Below are positions 11,575 to 22,400 of a DNA stretch of 64,000 nucleotides, in pieces (position 1 is the first letter of the stretch; each line of letters begins with the position of its first letter). The stretch spans positions 2,213,501-2,277,500 of the forward strand of contig WPIO01000052.1 of assembly GCA_009760855.2 (NCBI GenBank), given 5' to 3'. The notes below the pieces were generated by a model. That model made no database searches, was not told the DNA's origin, and saw nothing but the letters and a program-made list of their open reading frames with translations. This stretch comes from Cristatella mucedo. Lineage: Eukaryota > Bryozoa > Phylactolaemata > Cristatellidae. The position numbers were made by a program, and so were the translations under genes.

Positions 11575-11740
11575 GAACACTTGAACACTTGATAAAGCAA
11601 CCTCAGAGAACTCAATCTCTTTCTAGGCACTTCACATTTGCTGCAAAGGAAGCACGATCGAATGGTTAGTGGTAGTATCTCAATAAACCATAAGAATAAC
11701 ATGGTTAGGAAATTTGCAACACTATCACAATGACAGTACA
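11575..11740 (-). mobile_element. LINE F1 3' tail fragment
   Basis: Minus-strand match to the F1 3' end. The hairpin segment 'agagaactcaatctctttct' with flanking 'gataaagcaacctc' precedes the 'aggcacttcacatttgctgc' block and the downstream 'ggttagtggtagtat' block. It is truncated on its 5' side. It lies between exon C and the SINE-A copy, within the intron. Confidence 0.85.
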
Positions 11741-11802
11741 TACATACGGCTGTCGTACAGTAAATCCAAGAACCAATGAGCTAAAAAGAGATGACAACTC
11801 AC

Positions 11803-12015
11803 AGCAGTCACGCTCCCTGGAGTGGTAATGACAGCCACGATCGAACCGTCGCAAAGGACGAACAGGCGTGAGCAGTCGTCACTGGCAAGGACATAGCTGC
11901 AGGCTTCACCGCCAGGCCGGGTGGTCAGCTCAGCCGTGGCCAAGCAGAGCACACGCAGACCCAGGCTGCCGACCTCCTGCAGCACGGTGCTGCCACCGAG
12001 CGGACCAGCTGGAAC
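11803..12015 (-). CDS. beta-propeller-like protein, exon C
   Basis: Minus-strand exon of 213 nt (71 codons), phase 0 at both ends, with acceptor 'tgcctgcacttttctag' and donor 'gtgagttgtc'. It encodes VPAGPLGGSTVLQEVGS..., then LRVLCLATAELTT, YVLASDDCSRLFVLCDGS and IVAVITTPGSVTA. The alternation of hydrophobic strands with short polar turns, including an S-D-D-x-S-x-L-F-V-L strand pair, is what a propeller blade looks like. It joins in phase to exon B upstream and exon D downstream. The coding strand is clearly richer in GC than the surrounding intron. I do not recognise the family. WD40 and FG-GAP-type propellers (BBS/ITFG-like) are the nearest styles. Confidence 0.75.
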
Positions 12016-12969
12016 CTAGAAAAGTGCAGGCAAATGTCAAATGGAAACGTGCTGCCATCCCTGCAGACTGCGCACAACAAACGTTTTAACGCCGAGGCTG
12101 CTGTACGAGCCGAGGCCGCGTGATGCCTTCGAACAAGTTAAAACAACACGCGCAGCTAGGTCGATTGTGAGGTTGCTGACGACACGCGACTGGCATGCCT
12201 CGACGAGTGGTTAACAGTAGGATAGGAATGAAGGCAGAAGCAAGACGAGTGTGGACGTTCATATGGGCAGCCGCCATTGGAGGGAAGGGCTTAGAGCACG
12301 TCCACACTGTCCATTCTGACACTGACAGTCATTCGTCTTCCGTCGCCACTCACACAGGGGCGGTCCACTTTTGGACAGTCGGATAGAGCCCAGCATTGTT
12401 GTACAGTTTGGCCAAGATAGCCCAAGCGACGACCAGACTACAAATCAGAATCACCTTCAAGGTGCCCTTGCATTGACAAAAAATTGCAGATGACAACAAC
12501 ACAGTTATACGGCTTAACTAATTCTCTACCATTGCGGCCGAACTGCTTTGAGCCCAATTTCGGCGGCAGCAGCACACGATGCTCCAGCACTCCTGCTCAC
12601 AGTCTGGGCAGTGGTGAAGTGCAAGCAGGAAGGCTAAGACCCACGGTATAAATATCAGCCAGCTTAGAGGTCGAAAATCACAGCCCACTGTCGGCGATTG
12701 ACCGGGCTAGACACACCTTTAGTGCAGGCAGACTACATGGGCATAGGATGCCAATGGTCATGCTCTTATTGCTGTGCACATACAAAACAGCCAACGAGCC
12801 ATTATGCAATGGCAGCCCCTCCCAGAGTGAGTGGTTTACAATTGCACTCCCCTTTTGTCGTCCAACCAGCTTTACAGTTTGCCCCCACCCCCTCACCCAA
12901 GTGATCTGCTGACTATGCAGTCGTTGACTGCACTATTTGGCCTCCCCTCTAAAAAGGCAGTCTATAGTA
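12016..12969. other. intron B-C, no firm feature
   Basis: Intronic sequence of the minus-strand gene. A minus-strand frame at 12896-12678 contains HNGSLAVLYVHSNKSM followed by a possible donor 'AAG/gtgtgt', but I find no convincing acceptor, so it is not called an exon. Confidence 0.4.
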
Positions 12970-13189
12970 TTTGAAATCGGTTTGTGATGTAGATCCTCTT
13001 GAACTGCACCCAGACTTTGTCAGCAGAATATAATACCCTCATTGATGTAGTAAACTCAAAACTTGAAAGTGCTCTCGGCCAGCATGCTCCCTTAATTTCT
13101 GTCCATCTACCAAGTCGTGGCGATTCTTTTCAATTTACCAAAAAACTTCAGAACTGTGTGGTGTCAAACGCAGGCTTGGAAGTTGCTTT

Positions 13190-13290
13190 AACAATAACAA
13201 TAATAACACATTTAATAAATCGCCCTCAGGGAACTTTATCTCTCTCTAGGCACTGTGCAATTGGTGTGAAGTAAGCACGATCGAAATAAT
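13190..13290 (-). mobile_element. LINE F1 3' tail fragment (first of two tandem tails)
   Basis: A second, shorter F1 tail ('taataaatcgccctcaggga ...' then 'aggcactgtgcaatt') lies directly next to the tail of the longer F1 copy, in the same orientation and each with its own ATA repeat. Confidence 0.8.
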
Positions 13291-14035
13291 AATAATAATA
13301 ATGTACTTGATAAAGCGCCCTCGGAGAACTTAATCTCTTTCTAGGCGCTTTACATTTGCTGCAAAGGGAAATGCAATTAAATCGTAAGTAACATCATGCT
13401 TGAAAAACAAACGAAATGAAATACATGGTTAGGGGTGACATGCATGCAAATGTGGTTAGTGGCAGCATGCACAGTGTCAGCACGCATAAGCACGTGAAGG
13501 ACGAATCACAGGGACCCACTAAATGCTGTCCTAAATAGGTGTGTTTTTAGGTTCCTTTTAAATGTGGTCAGGTCAGGGGATGTTCTGACGCAGGTCGGGA
13601 TGGAGTTCCAGGCTGTGGGAGCATACGAACTAAATGCACGGTCTCCAAAGGATTTAAGTTGTGTACGAGGTATTTCTAGACTGTTGGATTCCGAAAAGCG
13701 GGTGGTACGATGCTTGGCCTGATGGGGGAGTGTGTCGGAGAGATAGGCTGGAGCCATAGAATGAAGGCACCTAAAAGTGAGCGACAGAACCTTGAAGTCA
13801 ATCCGTTGCTTGACTGGTAGCCAGTGCAGGTCGGCGAGAAGTGGAGTAATGTGGCAACTGCGACACTCACGACAGACAAGCCTAGCTGCAGAGTTTTGCA
13901 CCAGCTGCAATCGCCTGATCGCACATGCTGGTAGGCCAGTAAGCAGTGAGTTGCAGAAGTCGAGACGGGATGTCACGAATGCATGGACCAACTTGGACGT
14001 GGTATCTTTATCTAAACAAGCCCGAAAGAAGCCTG
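13287..14035 (-). mobile_element. LINE F1, 5'-truncated copy, well preserved
   Basis: Minus-strand F1 copy with a (TTA)n tail at 13287-13302 and an open frame (14063-13506) covering the C-terminal RT region: [20 protein letters not shown] through [20 protein letters not shown]. It is nearly identical to the copies at 32.6 and 37.8 kb over the stretches compared, so it inserted recently. It sits inside the older F2 LINE. Confidence 0.9.
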
Positions 14036-14515
14036 GGTCTGACGATGACCTAGCCAGTTTCAAAAACTTCCTCCTTCTCTACACCCAGAAGCTTAGAAAA
14101 ACCAAGGCTTTTCTATTTCACTCGAAAACTGAAGTCTCGCTAGTCAGACCCTAAAACAAATTCATAAAAGAGTGAACCATTTGCTTGCCAACCCAAGAGG
14201 TATCACTCCCGGATATTAACAGTTCGGCCAATAGATTTTCCACCATGTTCGTTGAAATAACTGCACATATTCGTACCTCCAAAAGTCACTTCCGACTAAA
14301 GCAAATGTTGAGTCTCAAAATGTGACCTTCCTTTAGAAACCATCCAAGGTTTCTGCAAGCGAAGTCGCTAATTTAAATAAATCTTGTAAAAAGAGCTCGC
14401 CTCCTGAAGACCTTATACCATCACGTCTCTAGTCAACAATGACAGCTATATTACTGCCCTGGCACTGCTTGATCTATCAGCTGCGTTCGACACTATTGAT
14501 CACAATATCCGACTT

Positions 14516-14622
14516 AATAATAATAATAATAATAATGCCCTTGATAAAGGGCCCTCGGAGAACTCCATCTCTTTCTAGGCGCTTTACATTTGCTGCAAAG
14601 GGAAACGTGATTGAATGGTGAG
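14516..14622 (-). mobile_element. LINE F1 tail insertion (~105 bp) inside F2
   Basis: Severely 5'-truncated F1: (ATA)n, then 'tgcccttgataaagggccctc', the hairpin, and 'gctttacatttgctgcaaag'. F2 RT sequence resumes on both sides. Confidence 0.85.
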
Positions 14623-15948
14623 AACAATTGAAAACAACGATCTGTCTGGCAGACAAGGCACTGGCATGATTCAAATCGTACTAGCTATTATCCATTTACA
14701 TCAAGCCTCTGGGAAATCTAATTCGAACCCAAGGGATCGGCTATCACTTTTAGCTGTATTTGTCTTTTAAACCGTCAGAATCTTGCTTCAGCAATTGTTA
14801 AATTGAATGCTAGCCTTGGAGACATTCGAGCCTGGATGTATACACATTTCCATAATGAGGATGAAACCGAGCGCCTACTCACTGGACACCCCCAGCGTAT
14901 GGCTGGGCTAGGAGACTTTACTCTCTATCTAATAGGTGATGATGCTGGTGTGTGATCATCAGCATGTGCTCGGAATTTTGATATCCTCTTTACTTAAAGA
15001 GATTTTCCAAATCTACGCATTTATCAGACCACCTCCAAAGCTAGCCATCCCGTCTGATCCCTGTCTTAAGATTAGGGGATGTCTACCAAGGGAGGGGGGC
15101 TTGCTAAAACTTCAACTAGCTCCCTGGTTCTGTCTGGGCTAGCCTAAAGCAAATCCGTTTTACTGGGTAACCGAAAAAAGCCAGTATGCCTCTTCAGCTG
15201 GCGATGAATATGGCTGCAAGGCAAGTCAACAAATTCCGAGAGGTTCAGCCACATGTCTCCTTTGCTGAAAGAGCTGCTATAGCTTCTGGTCTATCAACGG
15301 ATACAGAGCCAAATTCTTACTCTGACCCACTCAGGGCCCATCATGCCCCTTCATCTGTAGCTGAACTATTGCACCAGTTTCAGCCTAATGACACGGTCGG
15401 GTGCTCTGTGAACAATAAATGAGCTGTTTCATTCTAACATTTAAAGACCGTTGGCAATAGAAGCTTTTGCTCTTCTGGTCCTAGACAGTAGAACTCACAC
15501 AATTCATGCAACGACATATACTCCCCTGCAGTCGGCTGTGGTTTGTCCTTTTCAGCTGCCCTGAGCTGCAACTTTCATGCTATTAATTTCCTTGACTGCC
15601 CTCCTGACTCAGCTATGCTTCTGACTTTCACTTTGTTGCATGAGACAGTGTCTGTTGGTTACTATGTATGTAGCAAAAGCTGCTTGGCTTTGAGTGCACT
15701 ATACAAAACTCTCCAGTGTGATACCCGCTTAGTCTTTGTGGAACTAAAGATAGATACATTATATTGAATTTATAAGATGACTAACTAAACGGATCCGTAC
15801 GCTGTATTCTTCTGAGCTTCAGCTCCTAACGGACATTAAACGTAGTGGCCACTCCACCAGCAGTGTAAGACCTTTAGCCCCCCCCCAGGAACCAATGAAC
15901 CACAGGGCAAGTTACAAGCCTGAAGGATACCTATCTATAGAAGTAAGC

Positions 15949-16014
15949 GCAACAGGAGCTAGTGCTGCACTCTGTCTGTCTGTCTGTCTGTCGCAACAGG
16001 AGCTAGTGCTGCAC

Positions 16015-16063
<49 letters not shown>

Positions 16064-16064
16064 G

Positions 16065-16103
<39 letters not shown>

Positions 16104-16150
16104 CTCTCTCTCTCTTTCTCTCTCTCTCTGCCTCTCTCTCTCTCTCTCAG
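15949..16150. repeat. (CTGT)n / (CT)n array with a 44-bp duplication
   Basis: The segment 'gcaacaggagctagtgctgc' plus its following (CTGT) run occurs twice, 44 bp apart (15949 and 15993). The second copy runs into a ~130-bp interrupted (CT)n tract. It lies upstream (higher coordinates) of exon C in the intron of the minus-strand gene. Confidence 0.9.
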
Positions 16151-16936
16151 TCGGCAAGAATTCTGCTAGACAACGAAGTCACCCATCTGGTCATATAACA
16201 AACCGAGCAGATGCTCTCAACATCAATCTACACATTTTGGCCCAAAAATGTAAGTCAATCCCAATTCGCAAGCCAGCCCTAACCAACAGGAAGAGGCTCA
16301 ACTTGCATGTGACCAAATGCATGCTCTCAGTTATTAATTGAATTGCTTATTGAAATCAAAGTTGAATTAAAAATAATTCAAAACAACTTAGTTTTTCATT
16401 TTTCCTCCCATAAATAATTTTGCTATGTTACAAAAAACTATGGAATCGCCCCTTAGTGGGACGGGCTCACCAGTAAAGCAGCAGCCACTCAGGCCGGCCC
16501 TCCTAAGCGAAGTTGGGGATTCCATGATTAATCGCAGATTAGGCTAGTATCTAAAATAATAAACTTGCACGTGGCTAGTCGAGGGCTTCAGATTCGGGTG
16601 AGTGCCACCAACTTCCAAACAGAGTACAGCATGCACTGGTGTCTGCACAATCCCTTCAATCGCCATGCAACGACTGCGACTAAAGCTTGTTTCAATGCCA
16701 CTTTGGGAAGCGATCTTGGCAGAGAGGCCATATGCAACATTCGACTGACAGAAAAATCCATTGACAGGACAAACCAGGCCAAGAACAAGAGAAGCAGTGA
16801 TCCAATGGGGCAGGTCAATGGTGCCACCAGCTCAGACAGGCCGGCGAGCAGGATTCGAACACGGGGAAGCTGCTCTCGCTTAGCAAAGCAAAAGGAGGAG
16901 CAGAGCAGGACGCTTGGCACATGAATACATACGTAC
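16151..16936. other. intron B-C, anonymous; one inverted repeat at 16442-16524
   Basis: No exon recognised. The segment 16442-16524 begins 'ggaatcgcccctta' and ends 'ttggggattcc', so its ends can pair to close an ~80-nt hairpin. It has no tRNA-type B-box. Confidence 0.4.
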
Positions 16937-17055
16937 AGCTGGTGCTACGCCCGGCACATGGGCTTCGTTTAGTGACACCCTCCACAGAAGACCGTATGGC
17001 GTGGAAGCAAATACGTTTCCATCAGCGTCGCTCAAAATTATTGCCACGTTTCCGA
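16937..17055 (-). CDS. beta-propeller-like protein, exon B
   Basis: Minus-strand exon of 119 nt with strong acceptor 'gtttgatctctttcag' and donor 'gtacgtatg'. It starts in phase 1 (two nucleotides, TC, complete a codon begun by the final A of exon A, giving Ile) and ends in phase 0. It encodes GNVAIILSDADGNVFASTP followed by YGLLWRVSLNEA and HVPGVAPA. The pattern hydrophobic strand - D-A-D-G turn - strand - W is blade-like, and the joined reading ...AVHEDR-I-GNVAIILSD... is smooth. Phase agreement on both sides is the main support. Confidence 0.75.
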
Positions 17056-18295
17056 CTGAAAGAGATCAAACTTCGGTCAAACCCTGAATGGGCTTGATCG
17101 CTGCGCAAAGGTGGCGGTGGCACCAAACCTCGGCCGTTGCAAGGCAGCACACTATAACACTGTGCATATGGATGATAAAAGGATTCGCATACATGCCGAG
17201 ACAGCACAGCAGTAGCTGCATTCCCATCAACTCACACGGTACTTACAAGTGGACTGTGAGAACAAACAGCACATAACAGGAAAATGACAAATATGGCTGC
17301 TCAAAAAATGACAAATTGAAATGCTTGTCCATGAAGCGCCGATCATGCTAGGTTACGTGGTGGCTGCCTGACAGTTCATTATGGCAGACATAGGGTAAAA
17401 GTAGCATAGTAAAACGTCTGCTTGAAGACAGATGCTTTCTGGCAGTCTCGATGGCAGTGGCCTGAGGTCGCTTGGCACCTCAACCGTGCCACTAGCATAC
17501 CGACTGACGAAGCGTGCCTTGTTCCAACAGATTCGCATCCCAATTGCTCCACAGGCTATACATACACCAGATGCGCCTTGATCATCCAACTGACTCTCAG
17601 TAATTAATCGTCACTCTCGGCCATCATGTCATGTCCCAAAGCCTAGCATGGTGAACTTGTCAAATGTCTGATCATTAGTTTAGTGATCTGCAGGAATTGA
17701 TTAACAAGATACCCCACTGCAATATCTACTTTCTCCACACACAAAACAGCCAAAGAGCCAGGCTTGGTAGAATCAGTAGAGAAACCATGCTCAGCTTGAC
17801 TAACCATTGCCTCGACATAAAGCAACTGATTATGAATGGCTAGGGTGCTCGACTAGCCACGAGCCTCGTTTGGGCCAAAAGTGCTCTCCAGCTTGTGCAG
17901 CACAAAACGAGGCCAAAAATAGCCACCAGTGCAATACAGCTGCCACAAAAAGCGACTCAGCAGAACACATCGAAACTGCCACTGATCCTGAGTAAGCTGT
18001 ACAAAGGCACAGCAAAACTCTTTGGCAGCCTACTTACCAAATAGATAGTACGGATATGGTCATTGGATAGTAGCGTGGCCAAGAGCTATACTACTTTGCA
18101 CAATTACTAATAGTCACCGATGGAAATGTTGAAAGAGCACAAAGAATTCACGGCATTTGCCTCTTACGAAGACTTACGCTTACAAAGAAATAGCGTAAGA
18201 AGGACTGCACACGCTCGAAAGAGCTTACTCTGGACGCAGGCATACACTCCAACGGCTGCCAAAAGGTGATTCCTATTTTCGATGCAAGCGGGCAA
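17056..18295. other. intron A-B, no firm feature
   Basis: Intron between exons A and B. A minus-strand frame near 17760-17725 contains KPGSLAVLCVEK, resembling a segment in intron B-C, but exon borders are not convincing. Confidence 0.4.
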
Positions 18296-18461
18296 CACAC
18301 ACACACACACACCCACACGCACACCCACACACACACCCACACGCACACCCACACCCACACGCACACCCACACACACACCCACACGCACACCCACACACAC
18401 ACCCACACGCACACCCACGCACACACACACACACACATGCACACACATACATACACGCACA

Positions 18462-18495
<34 letters not shown>
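18296..18495. repeat. (CA)n array with ACACCCACACGC higher-order units
   Basis: A ~200-bp CA-rich microsatellite on the plus strand, (TG)n in the transcript sense of the propeller gene. Its first half has a period of about 12-24 bp with CCC and CGC variants. It lies in intron A-B. Confidence 0.95.
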
Positions 18496-18730
18496 GCGTG
18501 GAGTACTGACCCACTCTCGACCGCGATGTATAACAGGCAAAGGAATGCACACGCCATAGGCACAGTCACCAGACCGTGCATGCAAGCCCGACCGATAACC
18601 GAACCGAGAAGGCAACGTTCTGCAGTGCGGAGAGTGCCAGAGGAGTAACATCCCTCAACCCCTAGCCGGCAGCACTGGGAGGCAGAGCGGCAGGCTAGGA
18701 AAAGGCGCCGGCCCCCCTGACAATGCTCAC

Positions 18731-19124
18731 TCCTGTCCTCGTGCACGGCAGCACATTCCAGGCAGCGGTCTGACAGCCGGCTCCGACATATGATCTGCTC
18801 ATTGCAGAAGACGGTCATGACTCCTCGCGAGCAGGCACACACGAGGTCCTTGACGTAGAATCGAGTCACGTTGTGTGCCACCATGGCATGGACCGGGCCG
18901 CCCTTGGTTTCCAGCACCAGGTCGGCCTTAGCATCGAGCGGCGCAGCCGCAGCATTGGCGGGTGCGGCAGCAACAGCGTGTCTGACCGCTGCCTCCAGGC
19001 TCTCTAGATAGTACAGCCTCACTTTGCCGTCCTCGCCGCTGCTGATGAGCGAAAGCTGGTTCCTCCTGTTGAAGAGTCGAACAGATATGAGGTAGTGATG
19101 ATGCGCAATGGCGGCTCGTGCAGG
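18731..19124 (-). CDS. beta-propeller-like protein, exon A (most upstream exon found)
   Basis: Minus-strand exon ending at a 'gtgagcattg' donor (phase 1). The likely acceptor is 'ggtttgcag' just before 19124. A downstream alternative 'ctcttcaacag' would start it at 19065. It encodes YLISVRLFNRR, then LSLISSGEDGKVRLYYLESLE (a WD/propeller-style S-G-E-D-G-K-V-x-L-Y strand), an Ala-rich loop, LVLETKGGPVHAMVAHNVTRF, DLVCACSRGVMTVFCNEQ and SDRCLECAAVHEDR. The hydrophobic strand and glycine turn pattern indicates at least two propeller blades. The N-terminal part of the protein should lie at higher coordinates, but I could not find it. Family unnamed. The Ala-rich insert suggests a lineage-specific loop. 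Confidence 0.7.
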
Positions 19125-19278
19125 CTGCAAACCGAATAGCAACTCACCAAGAAAAATCGACTGCTACTGCAACAGCTGCCCGATGAATTGCCTGTACTGC
19201 GGTCACCAATCCGATCTATAGCCACTAGTTAAAGAGTGTGTGATTCTAGAGTTGTATTTATAATATATGTTAGATATG

Positions 19279-19348
<70 letters not shown>

Positions 19349-19372
19349 CATATATCTATATATATATTTACA
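19279..19372. repeat. (AT)n microsatellite
   Basis: About 65 bp of pure AT repeat followed by interrupted ATAT/ACAT sequence, abutting a SINE-A copy. Confidence 0.95.
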
Positions 19373-19375
19373 TAT

Positions 19376-19492
19376 GTAGCGGCAGAGGAGTCTTAGCAGC
19401 TTTCATCCAGCTTGCAGCTGGCAATAACGAAGATCCTGACGAAGGATTCGAGCCCGCGACTACGTTTATGTAGCGACGCACCTAATCGCTGG
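19376..19492 (-). mobile_element. SINE-A copy
   Basis: Reverse-strand SINE-A: the complement of the B-box appears as 'ggattcgagcccgcgac', with body 'ggcaataacgaagatcc' and tail 'gcggcagaggagtcttagca'. Its 3' end abuts the (AT)n tract. Confidence 0.8.
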
Positions 19493-22400
19493 TAAGATCT
19501 AAATGCGTGCGAGACAAAGCTACGTAAACTGGTCGCGAAAATGCCATGGTTAGAGCGGCATGTGACACAAAGAGAGCCGCCAGCAGGTTACTAAATAGGC
19601 GATGGGGCGTGCATGTAAAACCAGCTTATTCTCATCGAGCCTATCGGCCACAGAGGATTAAATGCTCAACTACGAAGTCGTATGAAATCATTTTTACGTG
19701 TCCACCGAAAGAGCTGTACCACAAAACCTGAGCAACAAGAACGGGCTCACGCGCGACCGAGAGTCGCTTAAGTTGTAGGTAAATGAGAAAGGCCAATGAT
19801 TATTCGAATAGATCAGACGAAGCTGAAGTGACCGAGAGATTCTGCACACCAGATAATGATCAGTTGCACCATCCGACATGATTCGGCTAAGAGCGAACAT
19901 CAAGTTTGGAGACACCTTTGGAATGTATGCACTACTGCGGTTACGACGAGCGGCTCCTGCAAGATAAAAATACCTTAGGTGATACTAAAAACATTCAATA
20001 ACTAAGATATAAGCTTCCCGTTCCTGCCTTCCTCATAAGCTCAGCAGTTCGTTCGCTCAAAAATAAAAACAAAGGCGTTGCCTCGGGATGGTCGGTCTGA
20101 CAGAGCGCTGTAGTAAGGACAGCAAGTGATATTAGTCTCATGTTTCAACTATCTAACGTCCGTTCACTTACCTAAACACTTCTGAGCACAGCAGAGCATT
20201 GAACGGTACTTCCAATTTAACTTTCCAAAGCACTTTGTGACCAAACCGGCTTTCAAGTTCCGGTCGCCGCATGGTCAACCGGTAACAACAAATTTCTTAC
20301 CTCCCGCAGCCAAAGACCGCAACTAGCATTGCCGACCTACGCGGTTTTGAACGTGGTGGATACACATGTTCATAATGGTTACACCCACTGTTTACAAAGT
20401 CGCGGGTTTCCTTACCCTCGGGCTCGACGGAGGCTTTCCGAACGACGCCAATATTTACTATCTTATACCAAGACACATGCTTATCATCTTATAACAACCC
20501 ATAGGCGTAGCCGAAGGAGCGGAAGTGGGCCGCGCCCCTACCACTCTGACTAGAAACTCGAGACTTCTTTGCCAAGGATATCATCCCCTTGGATGCCCTG
20601 CGGCCCTATCTGGTGTCTACCAGGATTCCAGAGACAGGCTAGTAGACTTAAAAAGCGGCTACAGAGGTTTATCGGGCGGCACGCCTTAGGAGCGCCGATT
20701 CCGTACGTTTTTTAAGACGGAAATTCCCATTTTTTTTCTTAAAAAGGGCTGACAATGATGCCAGCATCTCATGCGTGAGGTTACTGGCCACTACGCCTTT
20801 GGCGGGGTCTCTTATCGGCTAAGACGTACGCGTACGTACGGTAGATCCCAAAATTCGGCATCGTGACCCTGAGGCAGAGCAGTCGGCGCAGGGGGCCGTT
20901 TGAAATGGAAGTGCTTGAGAGTGCAATCCGCCGCCAAGCGCACAGCGCTGGCGCCCGCGACGACGCGCCGCTATTTTGCGCCGCGTCCTCTATTTGCCTT
21001 GTCATCTTGAAAACTCGTGCTCTAGCGAGTAGGCAAAAGAGTCGCCTTCGGTCTGTTCGTACTAGCCGTCCCTGCCGATCAACCTCGGCAGAGCTTCTGG
21101 CGACACTTGGAGCCTTACTCTTCATATAGCGTTGCTGTTTGTGGGTTCGATTTATTGCTTGCAGATCGCTGAACCGCGTCATTTTCAAAACCATTAAAAA
21201 GCTCCAACGGAAGCGTGACCACTAAGGTTGAACCAACTTCGCGCGAAGAAGCCTTAGAAACGCGCGGTGTCTGCGTGTATGTGCCCCCCCCCGTGTTAGA
21301 TTTACGATCTTTCCGACGGATTGCATTCTTAAATGTCGATGGCGTTTCGTGCTGTCGCAGGGATTCGCGCGTTAGTTGCGCCTCAAGATTTTCTGCATTC
21401 TCCGTTCCAGTCTCGAATCAATAATGAGTTCTAGGGCTGAATGCGTCGCGATACGTTACGAGTCATTCATTCGTTGATAGCTAAATACCCCGCCGTCGAA
21501 GCGCCCGAGCGCCGACTGATTGCTATATCCGGTCGGCGATGTGCGCGCTCCTGCGTTCGAGTCGACGTAATTTGGTGCCACGTACCGTGTAGTGATCGAA
21601 CGCAAAAGTTGCGCCAGCTACTGAAAACCCACGACATTGCGTTAGGCGAACGCTGGAAAGCACGTTAATCAGCACGGCTCGTGCCGTCTACAGTCTGGCG
21701 AGGCGAACCCAAGAGCGGCGGGTGCATCTGTAGACGCCGCAGTCCGTTCTTTGTCGCCAACGATGCTGTACTTTCAGCATTCGCATCGCGTATATAGCGG
21801 GCCACTGAAGCTCTCGCACGTTCGCCTGCTCAACCGCACGGCTTGAGGAAGCTATTGCGCTCTCTTGCAGCTAGCGCGAAATGAAGCTTTCTCGCGAGGA
21901 CGGTCGCAGAGTGATGAGAAAGAAGGGAGTAGCGTTCGTTGTGTGCGTGCATCTCGAATCCGGAATTCAGGTGGCGGCACCCCTCACTGCTGACGCACGC
22001 CTTCGCCGCTCGCCGACTGATTTCGATTGGCGATTGTATCGCCTTATGCTGCCTGCTGTCGACTTTTGGCTGCATTGCAATCCGCCGAACGCTCCGAAAT
22101 CCTTTTGCAAAAGCTCGGCTGCCCGATATTTGACGCCGGCAGCCTTGAGATGGGTAGCTTTCGTCGTAACGCTTAGATGTGTTTTGTCGGATCGGTTGCT
22201 TGAATCACTGACAGGACGGAGGACGGCTGGCTGCTTTCTGTGCTGCGAAGTCTTCCTAACCGCAGCGTACCCCGAAGATGGGCCGCCGCCCCCCCCCCCC
22301 TGTGAGCCGTTCTACCGTAGCTCTGAGTGCTCGAGCGTACGAAAGGAGAGACATGCAGAGTCTCTTTAGTCCGGTTACGTTACGCTCATGCTTCCACGAG

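Larger units (their letters stand above)
12970..15775 (+). mobile_element. LINE F2 copy split by two nested F1 insertions
   Basis: Plus-strand F2 LINE in three pieces (12970-~13182, ~14030-~14515, ~14622-15775). Each piece aligns by eye in order with the more complete F2 copy at 43.76-46.33 kb. Shared landmarks are the 'acccagact' and 'cattgatg' linker region, the 'tttcaaaaacttcctccttc' segment, the RT segment encoding LSAAFDTIDHN at ~14470, and the family tail at ~15660-15770. Two minus-strand F1 sequences interrupt it at 13190-14030 and 14516-14622. It is riddled with stops. Confidence 0.85.

Noticed and set aside
12678-12896. Extra exon between B and C of the propeller gene
   Set aside because: A donor 'gtgtgt' exists in phase, but no credible acceptor was found. 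Exons B and C already join in phase.
18148-18651. Cys/Val- and Thr/His-repeat frames
   Set aside because: Translation of the (CA)n/(TG)n microsatellite. The same applies to similar frames at 39.6, 61.1 and 61.8 kb.
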